A DNA stretch of 64,000 nt from Humulus lupulus (taxonomy: Eukaryota; Streptophyta; Magnoliopsida; Rosales; Cannabaceae): contig NC_084795.1 in assembly GCF_963169125.1 (NCBI RefSeq), positions 140,467,766 through 140,531,765 of the forward strand, in the 5' to 3' direction. The position numbers and the translations under genes were made by a program. How positions within the stretch are numbered: position 1 is the first letter of the stretch; every line of letters starts with the position of its first letter. Below are positions 43,870 to 55,510 of the stretch, one piece after another. The notes beneath the pieces are model-generated. The model was not told the DNA's origin and ran no database searches. It was given only the letters and a program-made list of their open reading frames with translations.

Positions 43870-44860
43870 AGATCACGAGTTCGATTACGAATCGCCCTTC
43901 ACTAAGGAAATCCAAGCTGTCCGGCTCCCAGCCAACTTCAAGGTGCCTCATATGACCCCTTATGAAGGAAATGTGGATCCCAAATACCATCTGGACACAT
44001 TTAACGACCTGATGAAATTAAGGGGAATTAGTAGCAGGGCCATATGCCATTGATTTGCTATCACATTGAAGGGACCTGCGTACAAATGGTTCAAAGGACT
44101 CCGGCCAGTGTCCATCAGGTCTTGGTAACATTTTTCTGATGAATTTCTCCAACAACATCATGTCGTATGTGATTACACAATGTCAAGCACCAACCTTGCT
44201 AATGTGAAACAAGGATAAAATGAGAGTCGAAAGAGCTATATCCACAAGTTCAATATGTAGGCAGCCAAAGTAGGGAGCTTGACCCGTGGGAAGTTAAAAA
44301 TGGCCATCACGTTCGGAGTACGCCCGAGAAGTAAGCTGTGGGATAACATGCTTAAGAGGGAGGTCACAGACTTGGACGATTTCTACGAGGGGGCACAGAA
44401 ATATATTTGTGTTGAGGATGGTCACGAGAGCCTTAAGGCCGGAAAAGACCGGTCCCCTCCAAAACCCTCAATCCAGGAAGGACAAAGAAGCACAAAGAAG
44501 AAGAGGGTCTACGAAGGGTCAAGAGATGATTGGCCTTGGAAGCCGCAACACATTGATGAGCGCAAACAGGCCCCCTACACCTTTTATACTGACCTCACTC
44601 ACGCTAGGGAACATATCTTCATTACGAATGAAAATCAGGTTCCTTTCAGGAGGCCTCCGCCAATGAAAAAGACCAATCAAAAAGAGACCCTAGTAAATAT
44701 TGTCAGTATCATAAAGATATTGACCACACCACCGCAAAATGCACTCATTTGAAAATAGAAATCGAAGAGCTTATACGCAGGGGACATTTGGGCCGATATG
44801 TCCGCAAAGAAAACCAAAGACCGGAAGAAGGATTATCCTTGCCACGAGCATGGGAGCTAG
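43870..44860 (+). pseudogene. Tat-4 gag
   Basis: The gag core begins EFDYESPFTKEIQAVRLP at about 43878 and continues through PHMTPYEGNVDPKYHLDTF, LKGPAYKWFKGL and the C-terminal YCQYHKDIDHTTAKC zinc-like segment near 44705-44755. Stops at about 44053, 44127 and 44217 and a frame change near 44690 inactivate it. The N-terminal region is lost in the deletion that joined LTR and gag, and the remaining gag is in frame with an LTR-derived reading frame. Confidence 0.85.
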
Positions 44861-45049
44861 CCCCATAGGTGCAAGGAGAAGTTAAGACCATCTTCGGAGG
44901 GCCAGGGTTCGGAGGTGAATCAAGGAAGGGGCGAGACAAATACGCCAGGGAAGCCAGGCGAAGTCCACCACCATGCATCTTAAGTTTGGAGCAACACCCC
45001 CCCAAAGAGTTTTAAGGGGGAGAACGACTCGATAACCTTCACTGAAGAA

Positions 45050-45493
45050 GACGCACGAGGTGTGCACTTCCCTCATAATGACCCCTTGGTGTTGACTTTC
45101 TAGCTTGCTAACATGAGGGTGCATCGGGTCTTGGTAGATAATGGAAGCTCCGTAGATATCCTGTATCGCCCAGCTTTTGAGAAGATGGGACTTAACATCA
45201 AGCACCTAAAGCCCTACAATACCTCCCTGTATGGATTTATAGGAGATTCGATACAGCCCATAGGCGCAATTGAGTTAGCCCTCACCATGGGAGAACAACC
45301 CAGACAAACCACCATAATGGCAAACTTTGTCGTGGTAGATTGCGCCTTGGTATTCAATGCGGTATTAGGGAGGCCCTCCCTAAGAGAATTGAAGGCGATA
45401 ACTTCAGTGTACCACTTAGCCATGAAATTCCCGACTCCTGGGGGAATAACAAGCATGAAAGGAGAGCAGAAGGAAGCAAGGGAGTGTTATTAA
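45050..45493 (+). pseudogene. Tat-4 aspartic protease
   Basis: RVLVDNGSSVDILY contains the active-site Asp at 45137-45139, in the DNGSS form usual in Tat elements instead of DSG/DTG. The flap region and GRPSLRELKAI follow. The frame 45113-45493 is open, but the sequence upstream carries stops. Confidence 0.88.
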
Positions 45494-45524
45494 CACGTCC
45501 CTCCACACAGCCATAAAGCCGTTA

Positions 45525-46870
45525 GTGCCTATGGCAATGGTGGTGCATGGGAGCACAAACCCACATGAATTGGACCCGCAGGTCACGGAGGAACCCAGGG
45601 CCAAGCCAGTAGAGGAGTTGGAAGAAGTCACAATCATGAACGAGCCGTTGAGGAAATTGAAGGTAGGAAGAAACCTTCTGGGTATCGTGAAAGAAGAGTT
45701 GCTAGAATTCCTAAAAGTCAACCTCAATGTATTCGCATGGAGTCATAAGGACATGGTGGGGATAGACCCAATAATCATGTGCCATCACTTAAACATAGAC
45801 CCAAAGGCAAGACCTGTGAGGCAGAAAAGGAGAGCGCTAGACCTAGAAAGATACGCAGCCCTAAAAGAGGAGGTTGACAAGTTGAAGGCAAAGGGTTTTA
45901 TACGAGAAGCATTCTACCCAATATGGGTATCCAACCCAGTTTTAGTCCCAAATCCCAATGGAAAGTGGAGGACTTACATGGATTTTACTAACCTTAACAA
46001 AGCCTGCCCTAAGGATAGCTTCCCACTTCCTAGGATAGACCAGTTAGTAGACGCCACGATGGGACACGAGCTACTTAGCTTCATGGACGCATATTCTGGG
46101 TACAATCAAATACCCATGAACCTGGCCGATGAAGAGCACACTTCTTTTATAACAGACAAGTGGCTTTATTACTACAAAGTGATGCCTTTTGGGTTAAAGA
46201 ATGCAGGTGCTACTTATCAAAGGCTGGTGAACTGAATGTTTGCGAATCAGATAGAGAGAAATATGGAAGTATATGTAGACGATATGTTGATAAAGATGAA
46301 GAAGGCAGAAGAGCTCACAACGACCTCAGTGAGATGTTTGGTACCCTCCAAAAATTCAGAATGAAGCTAAACCCGCTCAAGTACACATTTGGAGTTTCAT
46401 CAAGGAAGTTCCTGGGTTTTATGGTGAATTCCCGAGGAATCGAGGCCAATCCTAACAAAATCAAGGCATTGTTCGAAATGAGCCCACCGCAGAACAAGAA
46501 GGAGGTGCAATGCTTAACCGGGAGAGTAGCAGCCCTCAATAGGTTCATCTCTAGATCCACTGACAAATGCCTCCCTTTCTTCAACATCCTAAAAGGGAGC
46601 AAAAAGTTCGCTTGGGATGAAGATTGTCAAGAAGCCTTCGCTAAGCTAAAGGAACACCTTGGAAAACCACCCCTTTTGGCTAAGCCAGAAAAAGGGGAAA
46701 AGTTGTACTTGTACTTAGCCGTATCAGAGCATGCTATAAGTGCCGCCCTGGTCAAAGGAGAAAAGAAGCATCAACAGCCCATATACTATGTAAGCAAATG
46801 GTTGGTAGACGCAGAAACCCGATACCTAGAAATAGAAAAGTTAGCATATGCCTTGATGGTGGCTTTGTGA
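45525..46870 (+). pseudogene. Tat-4 reverse transcriptase and RNase H
   Basis: RT motifs: LKAKGFIREAFYPIW, WRTYMDFTNLNKACPKD, MDAYSGYNQI, MPFGLKNAGATYQR, and an intact YVDD at 46272-46283. Then LGFMVNSRGIEANPNKIKA and an RNase H start with YLYLAVSEHAISAALV. A TGA at 46233 stands where the family has CGA in LVNRMF. A frame change near 46310 follows YVDD, and another CGA-to-TGA stop sits at 46868 (ALRKLRPYF in the family). In Ty3/gypsy elements this enzyme copies the element RNA into DNA inside virus-like particles. Confidence 0.9.
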
Positions 46871-47134
46871 AAGCTGAGGCCCTATTTTCACGCTTATGCT
46901 ATTGAAGTGCTCACCAACAACCCTTTGCGTCAAGTCTTGCACAAATCGGAGATTTCGGGAAGGTTGTTAAAATGGTCGATTATGTTAAGTCAGTTTGACA
47001 TCACCTACACCCCAAGGACCTTAGTCAATGGCTAGGTACTTGCAGATTTTATAGTTGAGTTTGAAAATCGGCCCCATGAGGAAGGAGAAATAGAAGAGAA
47101 TGAACCAATGGGTGAAGGGGAAAAACAGCCTGAA

Positions 47135-47508
47135 GAATGAAGCTTCCATGTGGACAGGGCGTCTAATGAAGGAGGAGTCGGCGCCGGCATAGTAATGACG
47201 GGACATAATATGTATTGTGCATTAGATTCAGATTCAAAGATTCCAATAATGAAGCAAAATATGAGGCACTATTGGCTGGCCTGCGACTAGCCAAGGAGTT
47301 GAAGGTAACACATTTTCATGTCTTTAGTGACTCACAGCTAGTAGTATTTCAGGTGAAGGGCGAATATCAAGCTAGAGGCCCAAAAATGGTTGCATATCTC
47401 GCCAAAGTGAAGGGGTATTTGGGTCAGTTTGAAAAATACACCATAGAACAGATCCCAAGGGAGCAAAACACAAATGTCGATGCTCTCGCAAAACTCACCT
47501 CTACATGA
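47135..47508 (+). pseudogene. Tat-4 second (plant/archaeal-type) RNase H
   Basis: The start around HVDRASNEGGVGAGIV (about 47143) has a frame break near 47210, then NNEAKYEALLAGLRLAKEL, FSDSQLVV and EQNTNVDALAKL. The catalytic acidic residues expected from the D-E-D-D pattern are visible as HVD, NNEAKYEA, SDSQ and NVDALA. Acquisition of this domain defines the Tat lineage among plant gypsy elements. Confidence 0.88.
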
Positions 47509-47689
47509 AACGAAGATACGCTTGAGTCCATCCCTGCCGAATACCTCTCTAGGCCGAGCATAGCAGAAGAGGAAGTCCACATGGTCGATAACCTTGAGGA
47601 GTCATGGTTTGCACCCATCTTGAGATACTTAAGTGACGGAACATTGCCTTTGGACAAAAAAGATGCCCGTAAGCTGACTTACAAAGCCG

Positions 47690-47862
47690 CCCATTACACC
47701 CTAGTAGATGGAGTTTTGTATAAGAGAGGATTCTCCACCATAATCCTACGGTGTATAGACAAGGGGGAGGCTTTAAAAATCCTGCAAGAGATACATGAAG
47801 GGGAATGTGGAAATCATGCTGGGGGGCAATCCACGGCAAAAAAGGCCATACGCCAGGGGTTG
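47690..47862 (+). pseudogene. Tat-4 integrase, zinc-binding part before the Chromo-1 insertion
   Basis: VDGVLYKRGFSTIILRC and ILQEIHEGECGNHAGG are the standard start of Tat integrase, with the His of the HHCC zinc-finger. At 47862, Chromo-1 interrupts just after KKAIRQG; the matching continuation YYWPTMEKDASDF starts at 54526. Confidence 0.87.
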
Positions 47863-49493
47863 TGTAACGACCAAAAATCACTAATATGGCTTAAGGGCCT
47901 TGATTAGTGTGCCGGGAGGGCATAAGTGGTTTATGTGTGAATTTATTAACTTAATGCATGATTATATGATAAGCATGCTAGTATGGTTATATGAATGTAA
48001 ATGTGATTATGTGCTATAATTGTGAGAACCACATTATTATGTGGGTAAGTCTGCAACATGCGACTTGAGGCGTTCCTAGGGAGCTAATTAGCGGGAAAGT
48101 CACAACGGGGCTTAATACTTGACTTGGGGGTAAGTCAAGGGGTATTTCAGGTATTGGATGGTTATTTAGGTTATCGGGTTATGGAAATATATAATTGGAG
48201 ATATATTTGAGGTTAGGAAGCTTAGGTGGGAATACTGGGCAATTTTACCATTTTACCCTCGGGGACGTTTCCGGCACCCCGAGCCTCGGGATTAACTTAA
48301 TTACCTAAGGATAGACTAGGTAAAAGCCTAGAACTCGATGTTAACAAAGGAACCAACCTTCCCTCCTCTTCCTTTTCACTTTTCTCTCAACGGGAAACCA
48401 CTAGAACCTAAGGAATTCAGCTGGGAATTCAGTGGATTGAGCTGGAGTTTTGGAGGATTAATCTAGTGTTCAGCTAAGGGGTTCAACCAAGATTAAGGAT
48501 TGAATTGAAGCTGAAACTTGGGAGTTAGCTTAGAAATCTTTAAGAGAGTTGGTTCATCCAAGAAGGTATAAGCTAGGGGCTAGGGAAACGGATCGTGCTC
48601 AAGAGGCATCTCGCGTAATCCGTACATTTGGAAACTAAAGGTAAGAAAACTACACCCAGTTGCGGATTTATAATGGAACTAAGGGTTCCTTGTTTTGTAT
48701 GCTTTAAGAAGGATGGTATTATGCCATGTAAATAGTAAACAAACGTCCTAAGAGTGCCGAAGTTTACATTAGCGCACAGGGCACGGCTTGGCCACTGGTA
48801 GCTGAGGATAACTTATTATGCACTGAGCTCGGTTTAAGTGGGTCGGAGTCAGTGGGGTAAACAGAGGGTGTGACCTAAGCTGTTGACCCTGATTATCATG
48901 TGATTTGATTGTTATTATTGATTGGTGGAGTTGTCATGCTGAATAGCATAGTGTTTATTGGTTGAATCTTTGGTTATGTCTACATGCTATGTGATTAATA
49001 TGGTATGTTAAGTGTATTAACATGCCTAAAGGAGGTTATTCAATTGTTATCATTGTTTGTTATATAATGTTATGTTTTCTTGCTGGGCCTTGGCACACGG
49101 GTGCTTCATGGTGCAGGTAAAGGCAAGGGCAACCTTAATCAGCCCTGATTCAGAGAGCTCTGAGAGCAGAATGTACATGATCAACTGCTCAGCCGCCACT
49201 GTTGAGGGGGAGACAGGAACAGGAGAACCATAAATGACTGTTTTGCCCTTAGAGTGGCTAGTGGTTATTTGAACTCTGGAAATTTTGTAAACTGACTTTT
49301 AAACGCTGTTCCTTTTGGGATCCCATGTGTAAAAATGTTTAGTTATATGAAATGTACCTTTTATGACCAAAATCTTTTAACCCTAGCACATTAATGGTTT
49401 CAGTGACATGTTTTTAATTAAATGACTTGATTAGCAAGTCCCGCACTTTTATAAATACATAGTGTAGCGGTCTTGGCTATCCAGGGCGTTACA
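47863..49493 (+). repeat. 5' LTR of Chromo-1 (1631 bp)
   Basis: It begins TGTAACGACC and ends GGGCGTTACA, a TGTAACG/CGTTACA inverted terminus of 7 bp. Its last 440 bp align without gaps with 54082-54521. Confidence 0.94.
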
Positions 49494-49496
49494 ACT

Positions 49497-49508
49497 TGGT
49501 ATCAGAGC
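49497..49508 (+). promoter_or_regulatory. Primer-binding site of Chromo-1
   Basis: TGGTATCAGAGC, an exact match to the site for initiator methionine tRNA, starts four bases after the LTR. Confidence 0.95.
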
Positions 49509-49977
49509 ATTCTAGGTTTAAGGGTTCCTGAAGACCGGCTGGACATGTACATTCGCTACTAGAGACAAGCTCGATTCAGGGTTTGGTAATGTGTATATGT
49601 GCTTATGTGCTTGTATGCTTGGAAGAATTATGATTGTTGTTATCTGTTGGATTTATAGGAAGCATGAGATACTGATAGGGCCTGGCCCTTGACTGCTGTG
49701 TGATAATATTGAGGCCTGCTTATTAGCATTGTCGTGCATGTAAATATATTTGAATGATTAACTGCATATTGTGTATGGATGGATGTTTATATTTTAGCTG
49801 TTGTGTGGTAATGTTGGGGCATGCTTATTAGCAATGCCAGTGCATGTGTATAAATGCTTATATCTTGATTATTTGTGATTGATTATGTTCCTTTGGTGGA
49901 TTTTGGAGAAGCTTTTACCCTGTCATCATGGTCTGATTGCTGAGTCATTGATTGAAGATTGACTTGGATAGCTATGC

Positions 49978-51050
49978 ATCCAAGAAAATCTACGCGACTA
50001 GCCAGCACTAGGTCTGGGACCAGAGGTGATGATCAGGGCCAGATTCCTTCGCCAGCTTCTGAGAACTGGTAGCAACTTATGGCAGATATGCAAGCGCGAT
50101 TACAGAGCCAAGATGAACAGATTCGTTTGCTACGACAACAGGCTCCAGCGGGGAGTACATCACCTATTGTGCCACCTGTAGTGGCACCTGTAATTCAACC
50201 AGTAGGGGTTGGGAACAGATGGGAGCCATTGTATGAGCGATTCCGGAAGCAGCATCCCCCAACTTTTGAGGGAGGACCTGACCCACTGAAAGCCGAGCAG
50301 TGGGTGACTATGATTACTACTATCCTAGACTTCATGAGGATAGAGGGACATGATAGAGTTGCATGTGCCACATATATGTTGAGAGAGGATGCTCGCATCT
50401 AGTGGGAAGTGGCTTCACATATCAGGGACGTCACTACTTTGAGTTGGGAAGGATTTCAAGATTTGTTCAGTCAGAAATACTATAATGTTGCCATCAGGGC
50501 AGCAAAAGTTAATGAGTTTGTGGGTTTGGTGCAGGGAAACAATACAGTTACTGAGTATGCCCTAAAATTTGATAGACTTGCGAAATTTGCAACAGGCCTT
50601 GTGCCTACAGATGCAACCAGGCAAGACAGATTCATTAGGGGGCTTAATGCTATGATAGCCCAGGATGTTAGGATCACTACGGTACTTTAGGGAACAACTT
50701 ATGCCCAGGTCGTTGAGAAGGCTCTTACCACTGAGGAAGCGGAGAACAAGATTTAGAAGGAAAGTGCAGCGAGGCGGGAGGGTCGCAGAGTGGTGCCTCC
50801 TTATTCTGGATCAGGTAGGGGTGGAGGCCCCAGTGATGTAAAGAGGAAGACCCATGACACTTCAACCACTGCTGGTCCTGTTAGGAGGGGTTAGAGTGGT
50901 CAGGGCAGCCGTCAGGGCGGTAGTGAGCCATGGAGGAGTTACCCGGAGTGCCCGAGGTGTAGAAGACGCCATCAAGGTGAATGTCGATCCAAGGCTTGCT
51001 ATGTGTGCAGGATGGTGGGGCACCTCAAGAAGGATTGCCCAACAGTGAAG
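49978..51050 (+). pseudogene. Chromo-1 gag
   Basis: From the ATG at about 49976 the frame continues as a gag core (RWEPLYERFRKQHPPTFEG, ADQWV-type motif AEQWVTMIT, NEFVGLVQGNNTVTEYALKFDRLAKF) to a zinc knuckle CYVCRMVGHLKKDC at 50997-51041. In-frame stops at 50070, 50400, 50688, 50754 and 50892 all fit single C-to-T or G-to-A changes from Gln or Trp codons. The frame itself is kept throughout. Confidence 0.9.
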
Positions 51051-51704
51051 AAAGGGGAAATAGGAAAGGTGGACAGCTTGACTCCAGCTCGAGTGTTCAC
51101 CTTGACACAGGTAGAGGCCGAGGTTAGTCCCTTGGTAGTGACAAGCCAGCTTTCTAGCCCTGGCTCTCCTTTTACTGTATTGATTGACTCTAGTGCTACA
51201 CATTCCTTTGTTTCTAGTAAAGTGATTGATAGATTGTGTAGACCTAGTGAGTATCGGACCGCAGGTTTTGGAACTTTATTGCCTGCAGGGGAACTGATAG
51301 TTTCTAGGAGGTGGATTAGGGCACTATCAGTGATGGTTGATAGTAGGGAGCTTTCGGTAGATCTGATTGAGTTAGACATGAAGGATTTTGACATGATCTT
51401 AGGGATGGGTTGGTTGGTCAGGTATGGGGCTACTATTGACTGCAGGAAGAAGATGGTGACTTTTGAGCCTGAGGGCGAGGATCCTTTTGTCTTCGTGGGT
51501 GCGGTCTGTGGACCTCGAGTACCCATGATATCAGCATTGAGAGCTAGATACTTGCTACATGGTGGATGTATAAGTTTTCTAGCTAGTGTGGCGGACACTA
51601 CCAAGGTTTTGTCAGTGGGGCTGGGAGAGACCAAGGTGGTTTGTGAGTTTTTTGATGTGTTCCCTGAGGAGCTATCAAGATTGCCATCGCGCATGGAGAT
51701 TTAG
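51051..51704 (+). pseudogene. Chromo-1 protease and RT start
   Basis: VLIDSSATHSFVSSKVID is the retropepsin active site with DSSA in place of DSGA. The conserved ILGMGWL follows at about 51400. The segment ends at a TAG (51702) where the family has Glu. The catalytic Asp is kept, while the Gly-to-Ser change should reduce activity. Confidence 0.88.
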
Positions 51705-53144
51705 TTTGTTATTGAGTTAGCACCGGGGACAGAACCAGTATCAAGAGCACCATATAGAATGGCACCAGCAGAGTTGAAGGAACTGAAGATACAGCTACAA
51801 GAACTTCTGGATTTGGGGTTCATCAGGCCTAGCTACTCTCCATGGGGCGCTCCAGTTTTGTTTGTTAAGAAAAAGGACGAAACTTTAAGGATGTGTATAG
51901 ATTACAGAGAATTAAACAAGTTGACTATCAAGAATAAGTACCCTCTACCAAGGATTGATGGCTTGTTCGATCAGCTGCAGGGAAAGACGGTGTTCTCAAA
52001 GATTGATCTTCGATCTGGTTATCACCAGCTGAGGATCAAAGATGAGGACATACTGAAGACAGCCTTTCGAACGCGGTATGGGCACTATGAGTTCTTGGTC
52101 ATGTCTTTTGGTTTGACCAATGCCCCAACAGCTTTCATGGATCTGATGAACAGGGTGTTCATGGAATTCTTAGATCATTTCATCATTGTCTTCATCGATG
52201 ACATCTTAGTGTACTCCAGTTCAGAAGCAGAGCACGAGCGACATCTTCGACAGGTTTTACAGAGGTCAAGGGAGCATCGGTTATATGCCAAGTTTAAGAA
52301 GTGTGAATTTTGGTTGCCAAAAGTGACTTTCCTTGGGCATATAGTCGGCGCAGAGGGGATTAAAGTGGACCCGTCTATGGTGGAAGCAGTGAGAGATTGG
52401 CCGAGGCCAAGGAATTCCTCAGAGGTGCGAAGTTTCCTTGGGTTAGCGGGTTATCATAGGCGATTTGTGGAAGGATTCTCGAAGATTGCTTCACCAATGA
52501 AAGAGTTAACACGGAAGAATCAGAGGTTCGTTTGGTCAGAGAAGTGTGAGCACAGTTTCCTAGAGTTGAAGCAATGAATTATTTCTGCACCTGTGTTAAG
52601 TCTTCCTTCGGAGGAAGGAAAGTTTGTGGTATACTGTGATGCATCGAGGATGGGTCTAGGTTTTGTGTTGATGTAGAATGAGAAGGTTATGGCTTATGCG
52701 TCACGATAGCTGAAGGAGTATGAGCAGCGGTATCCTACCCATGATTTGGAGTTGGCGGCAGTGGTATTCGCACTGAAGGTTTGGCAGCATTACCTGTATG
52801 AGGAGAAGTGCGAGATATACACCGACCATAAGAGTTTGAAGTATTTCTTCACCCAGAAGGAGTTGAACATGAGACAGAGGCATTGGTTGGAGTTGGTTAA
52901 GGATTATGATTGTGACATTCTTTACCACCCATGGAAAGCCAATGTTGTGGTAGATGCATTGAGCCGGAGGGGCTCGAGGCAGTTATTTAGTTCTGTTCAG
53001 ATCTCTAGAGAGTTAGCAGATGAGATTGCCAGGGCAAAGACAGAGCTGGTGGTAGGCCGATTGGCCAATATTACCTTGCAGTCGACCCTGCTAGAGCGGA
53101 TCAAGGAGGGTCAATTGGTAGATGCACAGCTACAGGAAGTTTGA
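51705..53144 (+). pseudogene. Chromo-1 reverse transcriptase and RNase H
   Basis: RT motifs: [71 protein letters not shown], and FIDD (52191-52202), the variant usual in chromoviruses. RNase H has [25 protein letters not shown] and [10 protein letters not shown]. In-frame stops at 52575, 52674, 52707 and 53142 read as CGA-to-TGA or CAG-to-TAG changes. Confidence 0.92.
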
Positions 53145-54081
53145 CAGAATGTCTTAGCGGGGATAGCTAAGGATTATTCTGTTTCTGAGGCTAGTATGCT
53201 TCGATATCAGGGGTGGATTTGTGTTTCGACAGATGAAGGGATCAGGCGAGAGATACTAGATGAGTCTCACACCACGCCGTACTCGCTTCATCCAGGTACC
53301 ACAAAGATGTATCAGGGCATACGAACATTATATTGGTGGCCCGGGATGAAGAAGGATGTGGTGGAGTATGTGGCCAGGTGTTTGACATGTCAGCAGGTGA
53401 GAGCTGAGCATCAGTGACCAGCAGGGTTGCTTCAGCCTTTGGGTATTCCTGAGTGGAAGTGGGAAGACATTACAATGGATTTAGGGGTGGTCTACCAAGG
53501 ACAGTGGGACTTTGTGACTCGGTGTGGGTAATAGTGGACAGATACACCAAGTCAGCTCATTTTTTGCCAGTGAAGTCAACTTACACAGTGGAACAGTATG
53601 CATAGTTGTATATAAGGGAGATAGTTCATCTCCATGGGGTTCCTAAGTCTATTGTATCTGCTCGAGACCCTATCTTTACCTCCAAGTTTTGGGGAGCTCT
53701 GCAGAGACCCATGGGGACTCAGTTGAAGTTTAGCATAGCCTTTCATCCTCAGACTGATGGACAGTCTGAGAGGAGGACGATTCAAGTGTTGGAAGATATG
53801 CTTAGGGCGTGTGTGATTGACTTCGAGGGGTCTTGGAGTAAGTATCTTCCGTTGATTGAATTTTTGTATAACAATAGTTATTAGTCCACGATTGGGGTGG
53901 TCCCTTATGAGATGCTATATGGAAGAAAGTGTAGGTCGCCCATTCATTGGGATGAGATGGGTGAGAGAAAATATTTGGGACCAGACATGGTTCAGAAGAC
54001 AAATGAAAGCTATTGAGAAGATCCAGGCCAGAATGCTTGCTTCGCAGAGTAGACAGAAAAGCTACGCTGATCCCAAGAAAG
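53145..54081 (+). pseudogene. Chromo-1 integrase, truncated before the chromodomain
   Basis: The zinc-binding motif has the two His in HTTPYSLHPG and Cys in CLTCQQ (53265-53400). The core shows the first Asp in ITMD (about 53473) and the Glu region QTDGQSERR. The second catalytic Asp, expected in SDRDP, is Ala (SARDP, about 53655). A frame change occurs near 53490 and another near 53775, with stops at 53603 and 53882. At 54081 the coding sequence joins the middle of the 3' LTR, so the C-terminal part and chromodomain are lost. Confidence 0.88.
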
Positions 54082-54521
54082 TGTTTGTTATATAATGTAA
54101 TGTTTTCTTGCTGGGCCTTGGCTCACGGGTGCTTCATGGTGCAGGTAAAGGTAAGGGCAAGCTTAATCAGCCTTGATTCAGAGAGCTCTGAGAGAAGAAT
54201 GTACATGATCAGCTGCTCAGCCGCCACAGTTGAGGGGGAGATAGGAACAGGAGAACCATAAACGTCTATTTTGCCCTTAGAGTGGCTAGTGGTTGTTTGA
54301 ACTCTGGAAATTTTGTAAACTGACTTTTAAACTCTGTTCCTTTTGGGATCCCATGTGTAAAAATGTTTAGTTATATGAAATGTACCTTTTGTGACCAAAA
54401 TCTTTTAACCCTAGCACATTAATGGTTTCAGTGACACGTTTTTAATTAACTGACTTGATTAGCAAGTCCCACACTTTTATTAATACACAGTGTAGCGGTC
54501 TTGGCTATCTAGGGCGTTACA
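54082..54521 (+). repeat. Truncated 3' LTR of Chromo-1 (440 bp)
   Basis: Gap-free alignment with 49054-49493; by hand I count about 21 differences in 440 positions (about 95 percent identity). The first 1191 bp of the LTR are missing. Confidence 0.93.
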
Positions 54522-54525
54522 GGTT

Positions 54526-55510
54526 ATTATTGGCCTACCATGGAGAAGGATGCGAGCGACTTCATGAAAAGATGTGACAAGTGCCAATGACACGCAAATT
54601 ACCCCAGACAGTCACCAATTGAGCTGGTGAGCATGACCAGTCCGTGGCCCTTCGCTGTGTGGGGGATTGACTTGATTGGAGCGCTACCAGCAGGAATAGG
54701 AGGAGCAAAATACGTGGTTGTAGCGGTCGATTACTTTACTAAATGGGTGGAAGCAGAGCCTTTAGTCAACATAATGGCTAAGAAAATCACCACCTTCATC
54801 AACAAATTTATCGTCTGCAGGTTTGGAGTACCCTACAAGATAATCTCCGACAATGGGACACAGTTTGAAGGAGGGGTATTCGAAGAATATTGTAGGGAAA
54901 AAGGAATCAAGAGGAGTTTCTCTGTTGTAGTACACCCGCAAGCCAATGGACATGTGGAGTGGAGGCCATCAACAAGATCCTAAAAAGGAACCTGAAAACA
55001 AAGATGGAAAAGTTGAAAGGGGCCTGGGTCGAAGAACTGCCCAATGTGCTTTGGGCCTATTGGACCAGGCCTCGTTCCACCACTGGAGAGACACCTTTCA
55101 CCTTAGCCTATGGCTGCGAGGCTGTCCTTCCAATAGAAATGAAAATCAACTCCATCCGCGTACAAGCATATGATGACCAGGCTAACCTCGCAGCATTAGC
55201 CAAAAATTTGGTCATGCGGAAGCGAGGAGAGAAAGGGCACAACTGAAGTTGGCAACGTACTAGCAACGAGTCACAAGGTACTATAACTCAAGGGTGCGAG
55301 AGAGGGCGTTCAGGGTCGAAGACCTCGTGTTAAGGAAAGTCCTGCCCAACACTCAAGACCTGAGCGCGAGTGTATTAGGGGCAAACTAGGAAGGGCCCTA
55401 CCAAGAGGCCTAGGTGGTGCCCCCTAACACCTACAAGTCGGCACGTTTGGATGATACCATGGTGCCCAGAGCGTGGAACGCAGAGCATCTAAAAAAATAT
55501 TATCAGTAAG
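54526..55510 (+). pseudogene. Tat-4 integrase, remainder
   Basis: YYWPTMEKDASDFMKRCDKCQ completes the zinc finger. The core has Asp in VWGIDLIG (54669-54671), Asp in ISDNGTQFEGG (54849-54851) and Glu at HPQANGHVE (about 54957). A 5-bp tandem duplication, GTGGAGTGGA (54954-54963), shifts the frame exactly after that Glu. The C-terminal part (LKGAWVEELPNVLWAYW, CEAVLPIEM) continues in another frame and ends with KKYYQ at about 55508. A stop also sits at 54589. Confidence 0.9.

Larger units (their letters stand above)
47863..54521 (+). mobile_element. Chromo-1: chromovirus-like Ty3/gypsy element, 3'-deleted
   Basis: Youngest insertion of the nest, in Tat-4 integrase. 5' LTR 47863-49493, initiator-Met primer-binding site, single gag-pol frame from 49978, integrase to about 54080, then a truncated 3' LTR 54082-54521. 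Flanks are ggttg (47858-47862) and ggtta (54522-54526), a target duplication with one substitution. A primer-binding site for initiator Met, one continuous gag-pol frame and the RT sequence point to the Tekay/Del type of chromovirus. The chromodomain region is deleted, so that cannot be confirmed. Confidence 0.93.

Noticed and set aside
45525..46870. Functional host gene with reverse-transcriptase domain
   Set aside because: It is within LTRs, flanked by protease and integrase of the same element, and has nonsense codons and a frameshift.
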